NCBI RefSeq assembly: GCF_007556595.1
Contig: NZ_VJNB01000002.1
Coordinates: 278,501-342,500, forward strand
Direction: 5' to 3'
Length of the DNA: 64,000 nt
Origin: Tepidimonas alkaliphilus
GTDB taxonomy: Bacteria > Pseudomonadota > Gammaproteobacteria > Burkholderiales > Burkholderiaceae_C
The translations under genes were made by a program, and so were the position numbers. Positions 1 through 9,519 of the stretch are shown here, piece by piece. Numbering within the stretch: position 1 is the stretch's first letter; each line of letters starts with the position of its first letter. The notes under the pieces were generated by a model. It was not told the origin of the DNA, did no database searches, and was given only the letters and a program-made list of their open reading frames with translations.

Positions 1-1047
1 TCCCGCGCCCATCAGGTTGTGGCCGCGGTGCTGCAGCAGCGCGTTCATCGGCACCACGAGAAAGCCCCCCAGCGCCCCCAGCAGCATCAGAAATGGCGCG
101 GCCACCCAGACGTCCCGAATCGCCACCATCAGCACCACCAGCAGCCCCATCGCCACCCCCAGCGGCATCACGCGCGGGGCCTGATCGATGCGCATGCGCA
201 TCGAGGCCAGCACCGCCCCCACGGCAGTGCCGATCGCCACCACGCCCACGAGGCTGGACGCCTGCGTCGTGTTGTAGCCCAAGGCCGCCGCCGCCCAGGC
301 CAGCACGAGGTAGCGCAGATTGCCGCTCACCCCCCAAAACAGCGTGGTGGTGGCCAGCGAAATCTGACCGAGCGGATCGCGCCACAGCAAGCGGTTGCAG
401 CGCGCAAAGTCCGGCAGCAATGCCATAGGGTTGCGCGCCAGCGGTCGCAGCGGCGCCCCAGTGCTTGGAATGCGCAAGTTAAATGCGGCGGCCAACCCGT
501 ACACGCCCACCAAGCCAACGATGGCCAACTCCGCCGCCGTGGGAAACCAGGCGCGCAGCCACGCCGCCTCGTGCGCCGCCAGCCAAGCCGCCACCGCGGG
601 CGACACCAACTGTCCGCCCAACACCACGCCCAAAATGATGGAGGCAATCGTCAAGCCCTCGATCCAGCCGTTGGCCTTGACCAGCTGCGACGGCGGCAGC
701 AGCTCAGTGAGAATGCCGTATTTGGCTGGCGAGTAAGCCGCGGCGCCCAGCCCTACCAAGCTGTAGGCCGCCAGTGGATGCACCGGCGTCCACATCAACA
801 CGCAGCCCGCCACTTTGACGGCGTTGCTGAAAAACATCACCTGGCCCTTGGGCCGCGAGTCCGCAAACGCCCCCACCCACGGCGCCAGCAGCACGTAAAA
901 GAGCGCAAACATCGGCACCAGCGCGGCTTCCTGCCAAGCTGGCGCGCCCCGGCTGCGCAGCAACTCCACCGCCACCACGAACAACGCATTGTCGGCCAGC
1001 GAGCTGCAGAACTGCGCTGTCATGATGGTGTAGAAGCCGCGCTTCAT
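1..1047 (-). CDS. lplT: Lysophospholipid transporter LplT (MFS), 3' end cut by the window
   Basis: I translated this frame by hand; it is open from the ATG at 1047 to the window edge (349 codons). LplT is an inner-membrane major-facilitator flippase that returns lysophospholipids to the inner leaflet for re-acylation. The start MKRGFYTIMTAQF, the DNAL motif near residue 19, and the stretch SPAKYGILTELLPPSQLVKA about 90-110 residues in are typical of the family. Hydrophobic segments run throughout. Family members have about 400-430 residues, so some 50-80 C-terminal residues lie outside. It diverges from alr, a common neighbour in Burkholderiales. A TATAAA hexamer at 1132-1137 (minus strand) could serve as its -10 box. 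Confidence 0.88.
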   Translation of the reverse strand, partial: MKRGFYTIMTAQFCSSLADNALFVVAVELLRSRGAPAWQEAALVPMFALFYVLLAPWVGAFADSRPKGQVMFFSNAVKVAGCVLMWTPVHPLAAYSLVGLGAAAYSPAKYGILTELLPPSQLVKANGWIEGLTIASIILGVVLGGQLVSPAVAAWLAAHEAAWLRAWFPTAAELAIVGLVGVYGLAAAFNLRIPSTGAPLRPLARNPMALLPDFARCNRLLWRDPLGQISLATTTLFWGVSGNLRYLVLAWAAAALGYNTTQASSLVGVVAIGTAVGAVLASMRMRIDQAPRVMPLGVAMGLLVVLMVAIRDVWVAAPFLMLLGALGGFLVVPMNALLQHRGHNLMGAG

Positions 1048-1206
1048 GGCGAAAAAAATCAGCACGTCCGCGAGGGCGAGCCCCGCCTTGGCCACGCGGT
1101 GTGCGAAAGTCAGGGCTGGCCGTGAGTGCGCGGTTTATAGCACGCACCCGCCCCGTCTCAGCCAGCGCTGCGGCGGCGATCCTCGTTTGACTCCACCCAT
1201 CCGCTT

Positions 1207-2373
1207 ATGCCCCGTCCCATCCAGGCCATCGTGCACCTCCACGCCTTGCGCCACAACCTCACACGCTGTCGCGCCGCCGCTGGCGACGCGCGCGTGTGGG
1301 CGGTCGTCAAGGCCAACGCCTACGGCCACGGCATCGAGCGCGTCTGGCCGGCGCTGCGCGGCGCCGACGGCTTCGCGCTGCTGGATCTGGCCGAGGCCGA
1401 GCGGCTGCGCGCGCTAGGCTGGCGCGGCCCGATCCTGCTGCTGGAGGGCTGCTTCGAGCCGCGCGACCTTGAGGTCTGCTCGCGCCTGGACCTGTGGCAC
1501 GTGGTGCACACCGAGGAGCAGATCGACTGGCTGGCCGCGCACAAGACGCAGCAGCCGCACCACGTGTTTCTGAAGATGAACTCCGGCATGAACCGGCTCG
1601 GCTTCCGGCCCGAGGCCTACCGGGCCGCGTGGGCGCGGCTGCAGGCGTTGCCGCAGGTCGGCGAGATCGGGCTGATGACGCACTTTTCCGACGCCGACGG
1701 GCTGCGCCGCGGGCGCGAGGGCGTGCTGCACCAGGTGGAGGCGTTCGTGCGCGCCACGCGCGACCTGCCGGGCGAGCGCAGCCTGTGCAACAGCGCCGCC
1801 ACGCTGCGCCACGCGCTGCGGCTGCGCCTGGGCGACGATGGCGGAGCGCTGGCGGCGGACTGGGTGCGCGCCGGCATCGCCCTTTATGGCAGCGCGCCGG
1901 ATCATCCAACGCACCGAGCCGCCGACTGGGACCTGCAGCCGACGATGACGCTGGCCAGCCGGCTGATCGCCATCCAGCCGGTGGCCGCCGGCGAGACGGT
2001 CGGCTACGGCTCGATTTACACTGCGCCGCGCGACATGCGCGTCGGCATCGTCGCCTGCGGCTACGCCGATGGCTACCCCCGCCACGCGAGCTTGTCGCAG
2101 GACCACGGCGCGCCGGTGCTGGTGCGCGGCGTGCGCACGCGGCTGGTGGGCCGCGTCAGCATGGACATGCTGGCGGTCGATCTCACCCCGGTGGAAGCCG
2201 CCGGCGGCCCCTGCCGCCCTGGCGACGAGGTGGTGCTATGGGGCCGCAGCACCAGCGGCGCGGTGCTGCCCGTGGATGACGTGGCGCAGGCGGCGGGCAC
2301 CATCGCTTACGAGCTGCTGTGCGCGGTGGCGCCACGCGTACCTTTTGCCGTGGACGACCAACCTGCTGCCTAG
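1207..2373 (+). CDS. alr: Alanine racemase
   Basis: This 388-residue protein is a PLP-dependent alanine racemase, which interconverts L- and D-alanine in the cytoplasm for peptidoglycan synthesis or D-alanine use. The PLP-binding lysine lies in [10 protein letters not shown] (Lys35). The C-terminal beta domain carries [10 protein letters not shown] and the block GYGSIYTAP that precedes it. The length matches the family (about 360-390). No clear Shine-Dalgarno precedes the ATG. It could equally be called dadX; a D-amino acid dehydrogenase gene lies about 10 kb away at 11983-13323, but not in the same operon. Confidence 0.95.
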   Translation: MPRPIQAIVHLHALRHNLTRCRAAAGDARVWAVVKANAYGHGIERVWPALRGADGFALLDLAEAERLRALGWRGPILLLEGCFEPRDLEVCSRLDLWHVVHTEEQIDWLAAHKTQQPHHVFLKMNSGMNRLGFRPEAYRAAWARLQALPQVGEIGLMTHFSDADGLRRGREGVLHQVEAFVRATRDLPGERSLCNSAATLRHALRLRLGDDGGALAADWVRAGIALYGSAPDHPTHRAADWDLQPTMTLASRLIAIQPVAAGETVGYGSIYTAPRDMRVGIVACGYADGYPRHASLSQDHGAPVLVRGVRTRLVGRVSMDMLAVDLTPVEAAGGPCRPGDEVVLWGRSTSGAVLPVDDVAQAAGTIAYELLCAVAPRVPFAVDDQPAA

Positions 2374-2389
2374 CCGGCCCCAACAGCTC

Positions 2390-2429
2390 TTGCTACTCCC
2401 AGGGGTATCAAGATATACTGCGGACCAGT
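2390..2429 (+). promoter_or_regulatory. Putative sigma70 promoter and overlapping operator of the RND operon
   Basis: TTGCTA (2390-2395) and TATACT (2414-2419) are separated by 18 bp, a good sigma70 match just upstream of the RND adaptor gene. The inverted repeat ACTG-cggac-CAGT (2417-2429) overlaps the -10 box and likely start point, where a repressor would act. No regulator gene sits next to it, so the repressor is unknown. Confidence 0.5.
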
Positions 2430-2446
2430 TGTAGGAGGATCGGATC

Positions 2447-3550
2447 ATGGACGCTCGCCGCTTGCCTTTGCCTCTTTTGGCCCGTCGGCGCTGGCTCGGC
2501 GCGACCGCCGCCACCGCACTGCTGGCCAACTTAGCGCTGCTGCCCGCTTGGGCTCAAAACGACGCCGCCGGCCCGCGCGTGCCGGTGGCCGAGGTCGCCC
2601 GCCGCCCGGTGGGCCAATCGCTGTTGCTGGATGCCACCATCGAAGCGCAGCAGCAGGCAACCTTGGCAGCGCAGGCCAGCGGCCGGATTTTGCAGCTGCA
2701 CGTCAAGGCCGGCGACCGCGTGCGCGCCGGCCAGGTGCTGGCGGTGATCGATGACCGCGAAACCAGCGCCGGCGTGCAGCGCGCCGGCGGCGCGGTGGCG
2801 CAAGCCGAGGCCGAGCTGCGCAACGCCGAGGCGCACGCCAAGCGCACGCGCGAGCTGCGCGAACAAGGCTTTATTTCGCAAGCGGCGCTCGATACCGCCG
2901 AGGCGCAGGCCGCCGCCGCGCGCGCCGCGCTGCAGCAGGCCAAGGCCGCGCAGTCGCAGGCCGCGCTGGCGCAGGGCTTCACGCGCCTGACCGCGCCGTT
3001 CGACGGCTTCGTGCTGGCCACGCACGCCGAGGCCGGCGATCTGGCCGCGCCGGGCCGTCCGGTGCTGACGGTGTACGCGCCGCAGCCGCTGCGCGCCACC
3101 GTGCACGTGCCGGCGTCGCAGTCGGCGCTCGCGGAGCGCGCGCAGCGCGTCGAGGTGCGCCTGCCCGACGGGCGCTGGGTCCAGCCCAGCGCCCGCAGCC
3201 GCCTGCCGGCGGCGGATCCGGTGGCGCAGACGGTGGAGTGGCGCCTGCCGCTCGTGGCCGCCGATGCGCAGGGCGTGCTGCCGGGCCAGGCGGTCAAGGT
3301 GCGCTTTGCCGCCGGCAGCGACGAGCGGCTGGTGGTGCCGGCCAGCGCCCTGCTGCGCCGCGGCGAGCTGACCGCGGTCTATGTGGCGGCGCCGGCCGGG
3401 GCGCCGGCGGGCTTCGTGCTGCGCGCGGTGCGCGTCGGCGCCGACCACGGCGAGGCGGGCATCGAGATCCTGTCGGGCCTGCAGCCGGGCGAGCGCGTGG
3501 CGCTCGATCCGGTGCGCGCCGGGCTGCGCGGTGCGCAGCCGGCCCAGTGA
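2447..3550 (+). CDS. RND efflux periplasmic adaptor (HlyD/MFP family)
   Basis: This 367-residue protein is the membrane-fusion subunit that links an inner-membrane RND pump to an outer-membrane channel. A twin-arginine-like or Sec signal (RRWLGATAATALLANLALLPAWAQ) covers about residues 14-37. The barrel-sandwich half-motifs follow (AAQASGRILQLHVKAGDRVR and LTAPFDGFVLATHAEAGD), flanking a helical hairpin rich in Ala and Gln. The start is set by AGGAGG upstream of the ATG. The pump gene follows 41 bp downstream. No outer-membrane factor gene is present, so a TolC-like partner encoded elsewhere is needed. Confidence 0.9.
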   Translation: MDARRLPLPLLARRRWLGATAATALLANLALLPAWAQNDAAGPRVPVAEVARRPVGQSLLLDATIEAQQQATLAAQASGRILQLHVKAGDRVRAGQVLAVIDDRETSAGVQRAGGAVAQAEAELRNAEAHAKRTRELREQGFISQAALDTAEAQAAAARAALQQAKAAQSQAALAQGFTRLTAPFDGFVLATHAEAGDLAAPGRPVLTVYAPQPLRATVHVPASQSALAERAQRVEVRLPDGRWVQPSARSRLPAADPVAQTVEWRLPLVAADAQGVLPGQAVKVRFAAGSDERLVVPASALLRRGELTAVYVAAPAGAPAGFVLRAVRVGADHGEAGIEILSGLQPGERVALDPVRAGLRGAQPAQ

Positions 3551-3591
3551 TCGGCCATGATCCCTTTCCTCTTGAGGCAGGAGAACGGCCG

Positions 3592-6500
3592 ATGAACGCC
3601 GAATCCCAAATTACCCCCACCGGTACCCAGACCGAACGGCTGGGCATCTCCGGCGTGATCGCGCGCGCCTTCCAGGCCAACGCCATCACGCCGCTGCTGG
3701 CGCTGGTGGCGCTGCTGCTGGGCGTCTTCGCGGTGCTGGTCACCCCGCGCGAGGAGGAGCCGCAGATCAACGTCACGATGGCCAACGTGCTGATCCCGTT
3801 CCCGGGCGCCTCCGCCGCGGACGTAGAGAAGATGGTGGCGCAGCCCGCCGAGCACGTGCTGTCGCAGATCCACGGCATCGAGCACACCTACAGCGTCTCG
3901 CGCCCCGGCGTGGCGGTGCTGACGGTGCAGTTCAAGGTCGGCGTGCCGCGCACCGAGGCGCTGGTGCGCCTCTATGACGTGCTCAACGCCAACCAGGACT
4001 GGCTGCCGCAGGGCCTGGGCGTGCTGCCGCCGATCGTCAAGCCCAAGGGCATCGACGACGTGCCGGTGCTGGCCGCCACACTGTGGAGCCCCGCGGGCAA
4101 GAGCGCGTGGGAAATCGAGCGCGTCGCGCACGCCATCGAAACCGAGCTCAAGCGCGTGCCCGGCACGCGCGAGGTGCAGACCATCGGCGGCCCCGGGCGC
4201 GCGATCCACGTCTGGATCGAGCCGGAGCGGCTGCGCGCCCGCGGTGTGCCGCTGCAGGCCATCCACCAGGCGATCGCCGCCGCCAACCAGGCCATGCCGT
4301 CCGGCACCGTGGCGCAGCCGCGCCAGCAGCCCGGCGAGCCGGGCCTGCTGACGGTGGAGACCGGCGAGTTCTTGAAGAGCGTGCAGGACGTCGGCGACAT
4401 CGTGGTCGGCGTGCACCAGGGCCGCCCAGTGTACCTGCGCGAGGTGGCGCGCATCGAGGAAGGCGCGCAGCTGCCGCGCCGCTACGTCTGGCACACGCCG
4501 GGGCCGGCGGCCACCCTGCCGCAAGGAGCGCAAGTTGGGCAAGCTTACCCCGCCGTCACGGTCATCGTGACCAAGAAACCGGGCGAGAACGCCATGGACG
4601 TGGCGCGCGCCGCCACGCAGCAGCTCGAGCGCCTGCACAACACGCTGATCCCCGAGGGAGTGGAGGTGACGATCAGCCGCGACTACGGCGCCACCGCCGC
4701 CGACAAGGCCAACAAGCTGATCAGCAAACTCATCTTCGCCACTGGCAGCGTGATCGTGCTGGTGGGGCTCGCGCTGGGCCGGCGCGAGGCGGTCATCGTC
4801 GGCGTGGCGGTGATCCTGACGCTGACGGCCACGCTGTTCGCCTCGTGGGCGTGGGGCTTCACGCTCAACCGCGTGTCGCTGTTCGCGCTGATCTTCTCGA
4901 TCGGCATCTTGGTTGACGACGCCATCGTCGTGGTGGAAAACATCCACCGCCACCGCCAGCTTACGCCGGAGGCGCCGCTGCTGGAGATCATCCCGCGCGC
5001 GGTCGATGAGGTCGGCGGGCCGACCATCCTGGCGACGTTGACGGTGATCGCGGCGCTGCTGCCGATGGCCTTCGTCACCGGCCTGATGGGCCCTTACATG
5101 AGCCCGATCCCGATCAACGCCAGCATGGGCATGGCGATCTCGCTGGCGGTGGCGTTCACCATCACGCCGTGGCTGGCGTGGAAGCTGATGGGTGCGCACG
5201 GCGCCGGCCACGCGGCGCACGGGCCGTCGAAGCTGACGCGCGGGCTGCAGACCTTCTTCACGCGCGTGCTGACGCCGCTCCTGGAAAGCGCCCGCCACCG
5301 CTGGCTGCTGGCGCTGGGCGTGGCCACGGGCCTGTTCCTGTCGGTGGGGCTGGCGGTGGTGCAGGCGGTGATCCTGAAAATGCTGCCGTTCGACAACAAG
5401 AGCGAGTTCCAGGTGGTGCTGGAAATGCCCGCCGGCACGGCGCTGGAAGACACCGCCGCCGCGCTGCAGGACATGACAGCGTTCCTGGCGCAGCAGCCGG
5501 AGGTCACGCACGTGCAGGGCTACGCCGGCACCTCAAGCCCCATCACCTTCAACGGGCTGGTGCGGCAGTATTACCTGCGCGCGGATGCCGAGCAGGGCGA
5601 CCTGCAGGTCAACCTGATCGACGCCAAGCACCGCAAGGAGCAGAGCCACGCCATCGCGCAGCGCCTGCGCCCGGGGCTGGAGGCGATCGCGCGCGCGCAC
5701 GGCGGGCGCATCAAGGTGGTGGAGGTGCCGCCGGGGCCGCCGGTGCTGTCGCCGATCGTCGCCGAGGTTTACGGCCCGGACGAGGCCGGTCGCGCCGAGT
5801 TGGCGCGCCGTGTCGCCAAGGCGTTTGCCGACACGCCCGACATCGTCGGCATCGACACCACGCTGAAGGAGGAGGCGCCGCGCGTGTTCCTGCGCATCGA
5901 GCGCGCGCGCGCCGAGGCTCTCGGCATCCCGGCGCAGGTGATCGCGCAGACGGTCTATACGGCGTTGTCGGGCAGCGACGCAGCCTACCTGCACGACGGC
6001 CATGCCAAGTTTGCGGTGCCGGTGCGGCTGCAGCTGCCGCGCGAGCGCCAGGTCGGGCTGGAGGCGCTGCTGGCGCTGCCGCTCAAAGCCGCCGACGGCC
6101 GCATGGTGCCGCTGTCGGAGCTGGTGCGCGTCGAGCGCGGCGTCATCGACCCGCCGCGCTTCACCAAGGACCTGCTGCCGGTGGTCTATGTGCTCGGCGA
6201 CATGGCCGGCAAGACCGACTCGCCGCTCTATGGCATGTTCGCGATCCGCAGCCGGCTGGCCGAGGCCGCGCTGCCCGACACCGGCGGCCTGGGCGAATAC
6301 TGGATCCGCCAGCCGGCCGACCCCTGGCGCGAGTATGCGATCAAATGGGACGGCGAGTGGCAGGTGACCTACGAGACCTTCCGCGACATGGGCGCGGCCT
6401 ATGCGGTGGGGCTGGTGCTGATCTACCTGCTGGTGGTGGCGCAGTTCCGCAGCTACTTGACGCCGCTGATCATCATGGCGCCGATCCCGCTGACCATCAT

Positions 6501-6885
6501 CGGCATCATGCCGGGCCACGCGCTACTGGGCGCGCAGTTCACCGCCACCAGCATGATCGGCATGATCGCGCTGGCCGGCATCATCGTGCGCAACTCGATC
6601 CTGCTGGTGGACTTCATCGAACTTGAGACCGCCAAGGGCATGCCGTTCAAGCAGGCCGTGATCCAGTCCGCTGCGGTGCGCGCGCAGCCGATCGCGCTCA
6701 CCGCCCTGGCGGCGATGCTGGGGGCCTTCTTCATCCTGGACGACCCGATCTTCAACGGCCTGGCGGTGTCCTTGATCTTCGGCATCGCCGTCTCCACCTT
6801 GCTGACGCTGGTGGTGATCCCGGTGCTGTACTACGCCGTGTACCGGCGCCGCCACGAGGCGCCGGGCGCGCCGCGCCCGGCCTGA
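3592..6885 (+). CDS. RND efflux transporter permease (AcrB/hydrophobe type)
   Basis: This 1097-residue protein is an inner-membrane proton-driven RND pump subunit. The frame is open further upstream, but the ATG at 3592 follows a GGCAGGAGAA ribosome site and begins just after the adaptor gene. The first membrane helix (ITPLLALVALLLGVFAVLV) lies near residue 30, followed by the porter block NVLIPFPGASAADVEKMVAQ. The TM4 motif GILVDDAIVVVENI carries the paired aspartates (about 442-443) of proton relay in HAE-type pumps, rather than the HME metal-pump signature. Its substrate cannot be read from sequence. It is co-transcribed with the adaptor. Confidence 0.93.
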   Translation: MNAESQITPTGTQTERLGISGVIARAFQANAITPLLALVALLLGVFAVLVTPREEEPQINVTMANVLIPFPGASAADVEKMVAQPAEHVLSQIHGIEHTYSVSRPGVAVLTVQFKVGVPRTEALVRLYDVLNANQDWLPQGLGVLPPIVKPKGIDDVPVLAATLWSPAGKSAWEIERVAHAIETELKRVPGTREVQTIGGPGRAIHVWIEPERLRARGVPLQAIHQAIAAANQAMPSGTVAQPRQQPGEPGLLTVETGEFLKSVQDVGDIVVGVHQGRPVYLREVARIEEGAQLPRRYVWHTPGPAATLPQGAQVGQAYPAVTVIVTKKPGENAMDVARAATQQLERLHNTLIPEGVEVTISRDYGATAADKANKLISKLIFATGSVIVLVGLALGRREAVIVGVAVILTLTATLFASWAWGFTLNRVSLFALIFSIGILVDDAIVVVENIHRHRQLTPEAPLLEIIPRAVDEVGGPTILATLTVIAALLPMAFVTGLMGPYMSPIPINASMGMAISLAVAFTITPWLAWKLMGAHGAGHAAHGPSKLTRGLQTFFTRVLTPLLESARHRWLLALGVATGLFLSVGLAVVQAVILKMLPFDNKSEFQVVLEMPAGTALEDTAAALQDMTAFLAQQPEVTHVQGYAGTSSPITFNGLVRQYYLRADAEQGDLQVNLIDAKHRKEQSHAIAQRLRPGLEAIARAHGGRIKVVEVPPGPPVLSPIVAEVYGPDEAGRAELARRVAKAFADTPDIVGIDTTLKEEAPRVFLRIERARAEALGIPAQVIAQTVYTALSGSDAAYLHDGHAKFAVPVRLQLPRERQVGLEALLALPLKAADGRMVPLSELVRVERGVIDPPRFTKDLLPVVYVLGDMAGKTDSPLYGMFAIRSRLAEAALPDTGGLGEYWIRQPADPWREYAIKWDGEWQVTYETFRDMGAAYAVGLVLIYLLVVAQFRSYLTPLIIMAPIPLTIIGIMPGHALLGAQFTATSMIGMIALAGIIVRNSILLVDFIELETAKGMPFKQAVIQSAAVRAQPIALTALAAMLGAFFILDDPIFNGLAVSLIFGIAVSTLLTLVVIPVLYYAVYRRRHEAPGAPRPA

Positions 6886-6937
6886 GCCCCGTTTTTCCCG
6901 CAACCCTGTCCCAACCCTAGCAAGTGAGGAGAGCATC

Positions 6938-7165
6938 ATGACCGTCGAGCGCTGGATCCGTGTGATCGCGGGCCTGTTCGTGTTCCTATCGGTGGCGCTG
7001 GGCGCGCCGGCCAGCCCGCTGTTCGTCAGCGAATGGTTCCTGGCCTTCACGGCCTTCGTCGGGCTGAACCTGTTCCAGTTCGGCTTCACCAACTTCTGCC
7101 CGCTGGCCATCATCTTGAAGAAACTGGGCGTGCCCGAAAGCGCCGCGCCGTGCAAGGCGTGCTGA
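6938..7165 (+). CDS. DUF2892 small inner-membrane protein
   Basis: This 75-residue protein resembles DUF2892 (the YgaP transmembrane domain): an N-terminal RWIRVIAGLF helix, a second hydrophobic helix (AFTAFVGLNLFQFGFTNFCP), and a short tail ending PCKAC. The cysteines in NFCP and CKAC could bind metal or sulfane sulfur, but this is inference. GAGGAG precedes the ATG. It lies 52 bp after the RND gene and 20 bp before the SLAC1-type gene, so all four are likely one transcript. Confidence 0.85.
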   Translation: MTVERWIRVIAGLFVFLSVALGAPASPLFVSEWFLAFTAFVGLNLFQFGFTNFCPLAIILKKLGVPESAAPCKAC

Positions 7166-7185
7166 TCCCGCAGACGGAGACAGCC

Positions 7186-8208
7186 ATGGCGTCCTCCCCC
7201 CACGCAACCCCGCTGAAATTCCTGCACCCCGGCTGGTTCACGCTGGTCATGGGCTTGGCTGGCCTGGCCCTGGCTTGGCATGCCGCCGGCGGCGTGCTGG
7301 GCCCTTGGGCTGAAGGGGTGGCGCTGACGGTGGGCGCGCTGGCAGCCGCTGTGTGGTTGGCGTTGCTGCTGGCCTCGCTTTGGCGCTGGCAACGACACCC
7401 CGCGGCTGTGACGGAGGACTTGCGCCACCCCGTGCGGCACGGGTTCGTCGCGGCGATGCCGGTGGGGTTGCTGCTGCTGGCCACATGGCTGCAAGCTTTC
7501 GAGCTGATCCCGCCCGTGGCGCAAGCGCTGTGGTGGGCGGGCTCCATCGGCCAGCTCAGCGTCACGGTCTGGGTGTTGGGGCGGTGGCTCGCCCCCACCG
7601 TGCCGCATGCGCCGGATGCGCAGTCGCTGTGGAACGGCGTCACGCCGGTGCTCTACATCCCGGTGGTCGGCAATGTGGTGGCGCCGCTGGCCGGCGTCGG
7701 CTTCGGGCACGAGCTATGGTCGGCGGTGCACTTCGGCATCGGCATGTTCTTCTGGCCGGTGGTCTTTACCCTGTTGGTGGCGCGACGCTTGGCCCACGGC
7801 CCGATGCCGCCACGGCTGCAGCCCACGTGGTTCATCTCGCTGGCCCCGGCAGCGGTCGGGGGGTTGGGCGCGCTGCGCTTCGGCTGGCCGCTGGGCGTGG
7901 CGGCAGCCTTTTGGGGGCTGGGCCTGTTCATGCTGTTGTGGGTCGGCACGCAAGCGCGGCGCTACTTCAGCCAGCCATTCGCGCTGCCATTCTGGGCGGT
8001 GTCGTTCCCGCTGGCGGCGTTCACCAGCCTGACGTTCAAGCTGGCCGCCGCACTGGGGCACCCCGGGCTGCAACTCGCCGCGCTGGCGCTGCTGGCGCTG
8101 GCGTCGGTGGTGATCGTGACGTTGACGCTGGCCACCCTGAAAGGTCTGCGTGATGGCACGCTGCTGGCGCCGGAACCGGCAGCGCCGGTGGTCGCCGCCT
8201 CTCCCTGA
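7186..8208 (+). CDS. SLAC1/TDT-family anion or C4-dicarboxylate transporter
   Basis: This 340-residue integral membrane protein has about ten hydrophobic segments. The N-terminal LKFLHPGWFTLVMGLAGLAL and the central FGIGMFFWPVVFTLL are characteristic of the TDT/SLAC1 fold (TehA, the sulfite pump Ssu1, plant SLAC1). An open frame extends upstream, but the ATG at 7186 has GGAG (cggagacagcc) in place and leaves room for the DUF2892 gene. The substrate is unknown. With DUF2892 upstream and TauE/SafE downstream, a sulfur oxyanion or small organic acid is plausible. Confidence 0.85.
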   Translation: MASSPHATPLKFLHPGWFTLVMGLAGLALAWHAAGGVLGPWAEGVALTVGALAAAVWLALLLASLWRWQRHPAAVTEDLRHPVRHGFVAAMPVGLLLLATWLQAFELIPPVAQALWWAGSIGQLSVTVWVLGRWLAPTVPHAPDAQSLWNGVTPVLYIPVVGNVVAPLAGVGFGHELWSAVHFGIGMFFWPVVFTLLVARRLAHGPMPPRLQPTWFISLAPAAVGGLGALRFGWPLGVAAAFWGLGLFMLLWVGTQARRYFSQPFALPFWAVSFPLAAFTSLTFKLAAALGHPGLQLAALALLALASVVIVTLTLATLKGLRDGTLLAPEPAAPVVAASP

Positions 8209-8304
8209 TCGCGGCCAGCGACAGCCCGCCGTGGCGTCAAAGCCGCGGCCCGCCAACGTCACCGCAGCGACCGCGATGCGGGAGGTTGGCTCGCGTCGGC
8301 CTGC

Positions 8305-8310
8305 TAGCAT
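8305..8310 (+). promoter_or_regulatory. -10-like box TAGCAT, 6 nt before the tauE-family ATG
   Basis: TAGCAT ends 6 nt before the ATG at 8317, and no Shine-Dalgarno is present. If used, transcription would begin at or next to the start codon, giving a leaderless mRNA. The -35 region is poor. Confidence 0.4.
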
Positions 8311-8316
8311 AGGCCG

Positions 8317-9066
8317 ATGGATGGATTTTCGTGGGTCTGGCTGGCCGGCGCGGCGCTGGCCGCGGGCGCACTGAATGCCTTGGCGGGAGGAGGCAGCTTT
8401 CTCACCTTTCCCGCCCTGGTGTTCACCGGCGTGCCGCCGATCGTGGCCAACGCCACCAGCGCGCTGGCCGTCAGCCCCGGCTACTTCGGCAGCACGCTGG
8501 GCTTTCGGCGCGAACTGCAAACGCTGCCGGCGCGCCGCTTGCGGCTGGAGGCGGGCATCGCCGCCACAGGCGGCGTGCTGGGGGCGTTGTTGTTGCTGGT
8601 GACCCCGCCGCAAGCGTTTCGGGCCTTGGTGCCGTGGCTGCTGCTGTTGGCCACGGCCATCTTCATTCTGGGCCCAACCCTCACCCGGCGGCTGGGCCAT
8701 GGCGCACAGAACCGCCCACGCTTGCGCGTCTGGGGGCTGCTGGCGGTGTCGATCTACGGCGGCTACTTCAACGGCGGGCTGGGCATTTTGCTGATGGCGC
8801 TTTACGCCGCCACCGGCGAAGACGACGTGCACCGGGCCAACGCGCTGAAAAACCTCAACTCGCTGGTGCTGTCGGTGCTGTCGGTGTTGACGTTTGCACT
8901 GGCGGGCACGATCGCATGGGGACCGGCCGCGCTGATGGCGGTGGCCGCCACCCTGGGGGGCTACCTGGGCGCGCGTGGAGCCCGGCGCCTGCCCGCCGCA
9001 GCGGTGCGGGCGGCGGTCATCGCCACCGGGCTGACGATGACGGCGGTGTTCATGTTCAGAGCTTGA
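8317..9066 (+). CDS. TauE/SafE-family sulfite/sulfonate exporter
   Basis: This 249-residue, seven- to eight-helix membrane protein belongs to the TauE/SafE (DUF81) family, which exports sulfite or sulfoacetate or moves related anions. The N-terminal GALNALAGGGSFLTFPAL is the first family repeat, followed by GVPPIVANATSALAV. The second half has GGYFNGGLGILLMALYAATG and the pairing NALKNLNSLVLSV. The start matches the family N-terminus. It may have its own promoter, because a -10-like box lies directly before the ATG and 108 bp separate it from the SLAC1-type gene. Confidence 0.9.
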   Translation: MDGFSWVWLAGAALAAGALNALAGGGSFLTFPALVFTGVPPIVANATSALAVSPGYFGSTLGFRRELQTLPARRLRLEAGIAATGGVLGALLLLVTPPQAFRALVPWLLLLATAIFILGPTLTRRLGHGAQNRPRLRVWGLLAVSIYGGYFNGGLGILLMALYAATGEDDVHRANALKNLNSLVLSVLSVLTFALAGTIAWGPAALMAVAATLGGYLGARGARRLPAAAVRAAVIATGLTMTAVFMFRA

Positions 9067-9154
9067 CGAAAGGCGTACACCAGGCGACCAACGGTTGGCC
9101 GCGCAGCGGCGCTTGTCTATCATGTGCAAACCGTTGGCCCAAGGAGCTGCCGTG

Positions 9155-9466
9155 ATGGATGCCTTGCAAGCGCTGCGGGAACGCTACCTGCCTCAGATCC
9201 GCTACCCTCACATCCGTGAGCGCATCGAGCAGCTCTGGTTCAGCCCGCGTGCGGTGGCGGACTACCTCGATCAATTGTTGTTGGACACCCGCGACGGCCA
9301 GCGGCGCGGCTTTGATGCGGCCACCGCGGAGCTGCTGCTGCGCTTCCACATGGAGCTGCTGCAGTGCTTGGGATCCAGCCAAGTTGGCTCGCCGCTGAGC
9401 ACCGATGGCGAATTTCGCGGCTCGGCGCTCAACACCGGCAGCGTGAAACTGCCCAAAGGTTGGTGA
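9155..9466 (+). CDS. Conserved-looking small protein of unknown function
   Basis: I do not recognise this 103-residue protein. The start MDALQALRERYLPQ is chosen for AAGGAG at 9141-9146, 8 nt upstream of the ATG; the frame is open to 9095. It is mostly helical and amphipathic (RYPHIRERIEQLW, AVADYLDQLLLDTRDG, AATAELLLRFHMELLQCL), with a Gly/Ser-rich tail. No signal peptide or membrane helix is seen. A TATCAT box at 9117-9122 could be its -10. A probable small RNA with a strong terminator follows. Confidence 0.65.
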   Translation: MDALQALRERYLPQIRYPHIRERIEQLWFSPRAVADYLDQLLLDTRDGQRRGFDAATAELLLRFHMELLQCLGSSQVGSPLSTDGEFRGSALNTGSVKLPKGW

Positions 9467-9519
9467 TGCTAGGGTTTGCCCGCACTCGCAAGGGGTTGAT
9501 GCGCCTCTAGAATGCGTCT

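Noticed and set aside
19..1125. Long open frame on the plus strand over lplT
   Set aside because: The translation is His/Gln/Arg-rich nonsense; the opposite strand gives a clean LplT sequence.
3379..5511. 710-codon open frame on the minus strand inside the RND genes
   Set aside because: It is a high-GC shadow, rich in His/Arg/Gln, opposite a recognisable RND pump.
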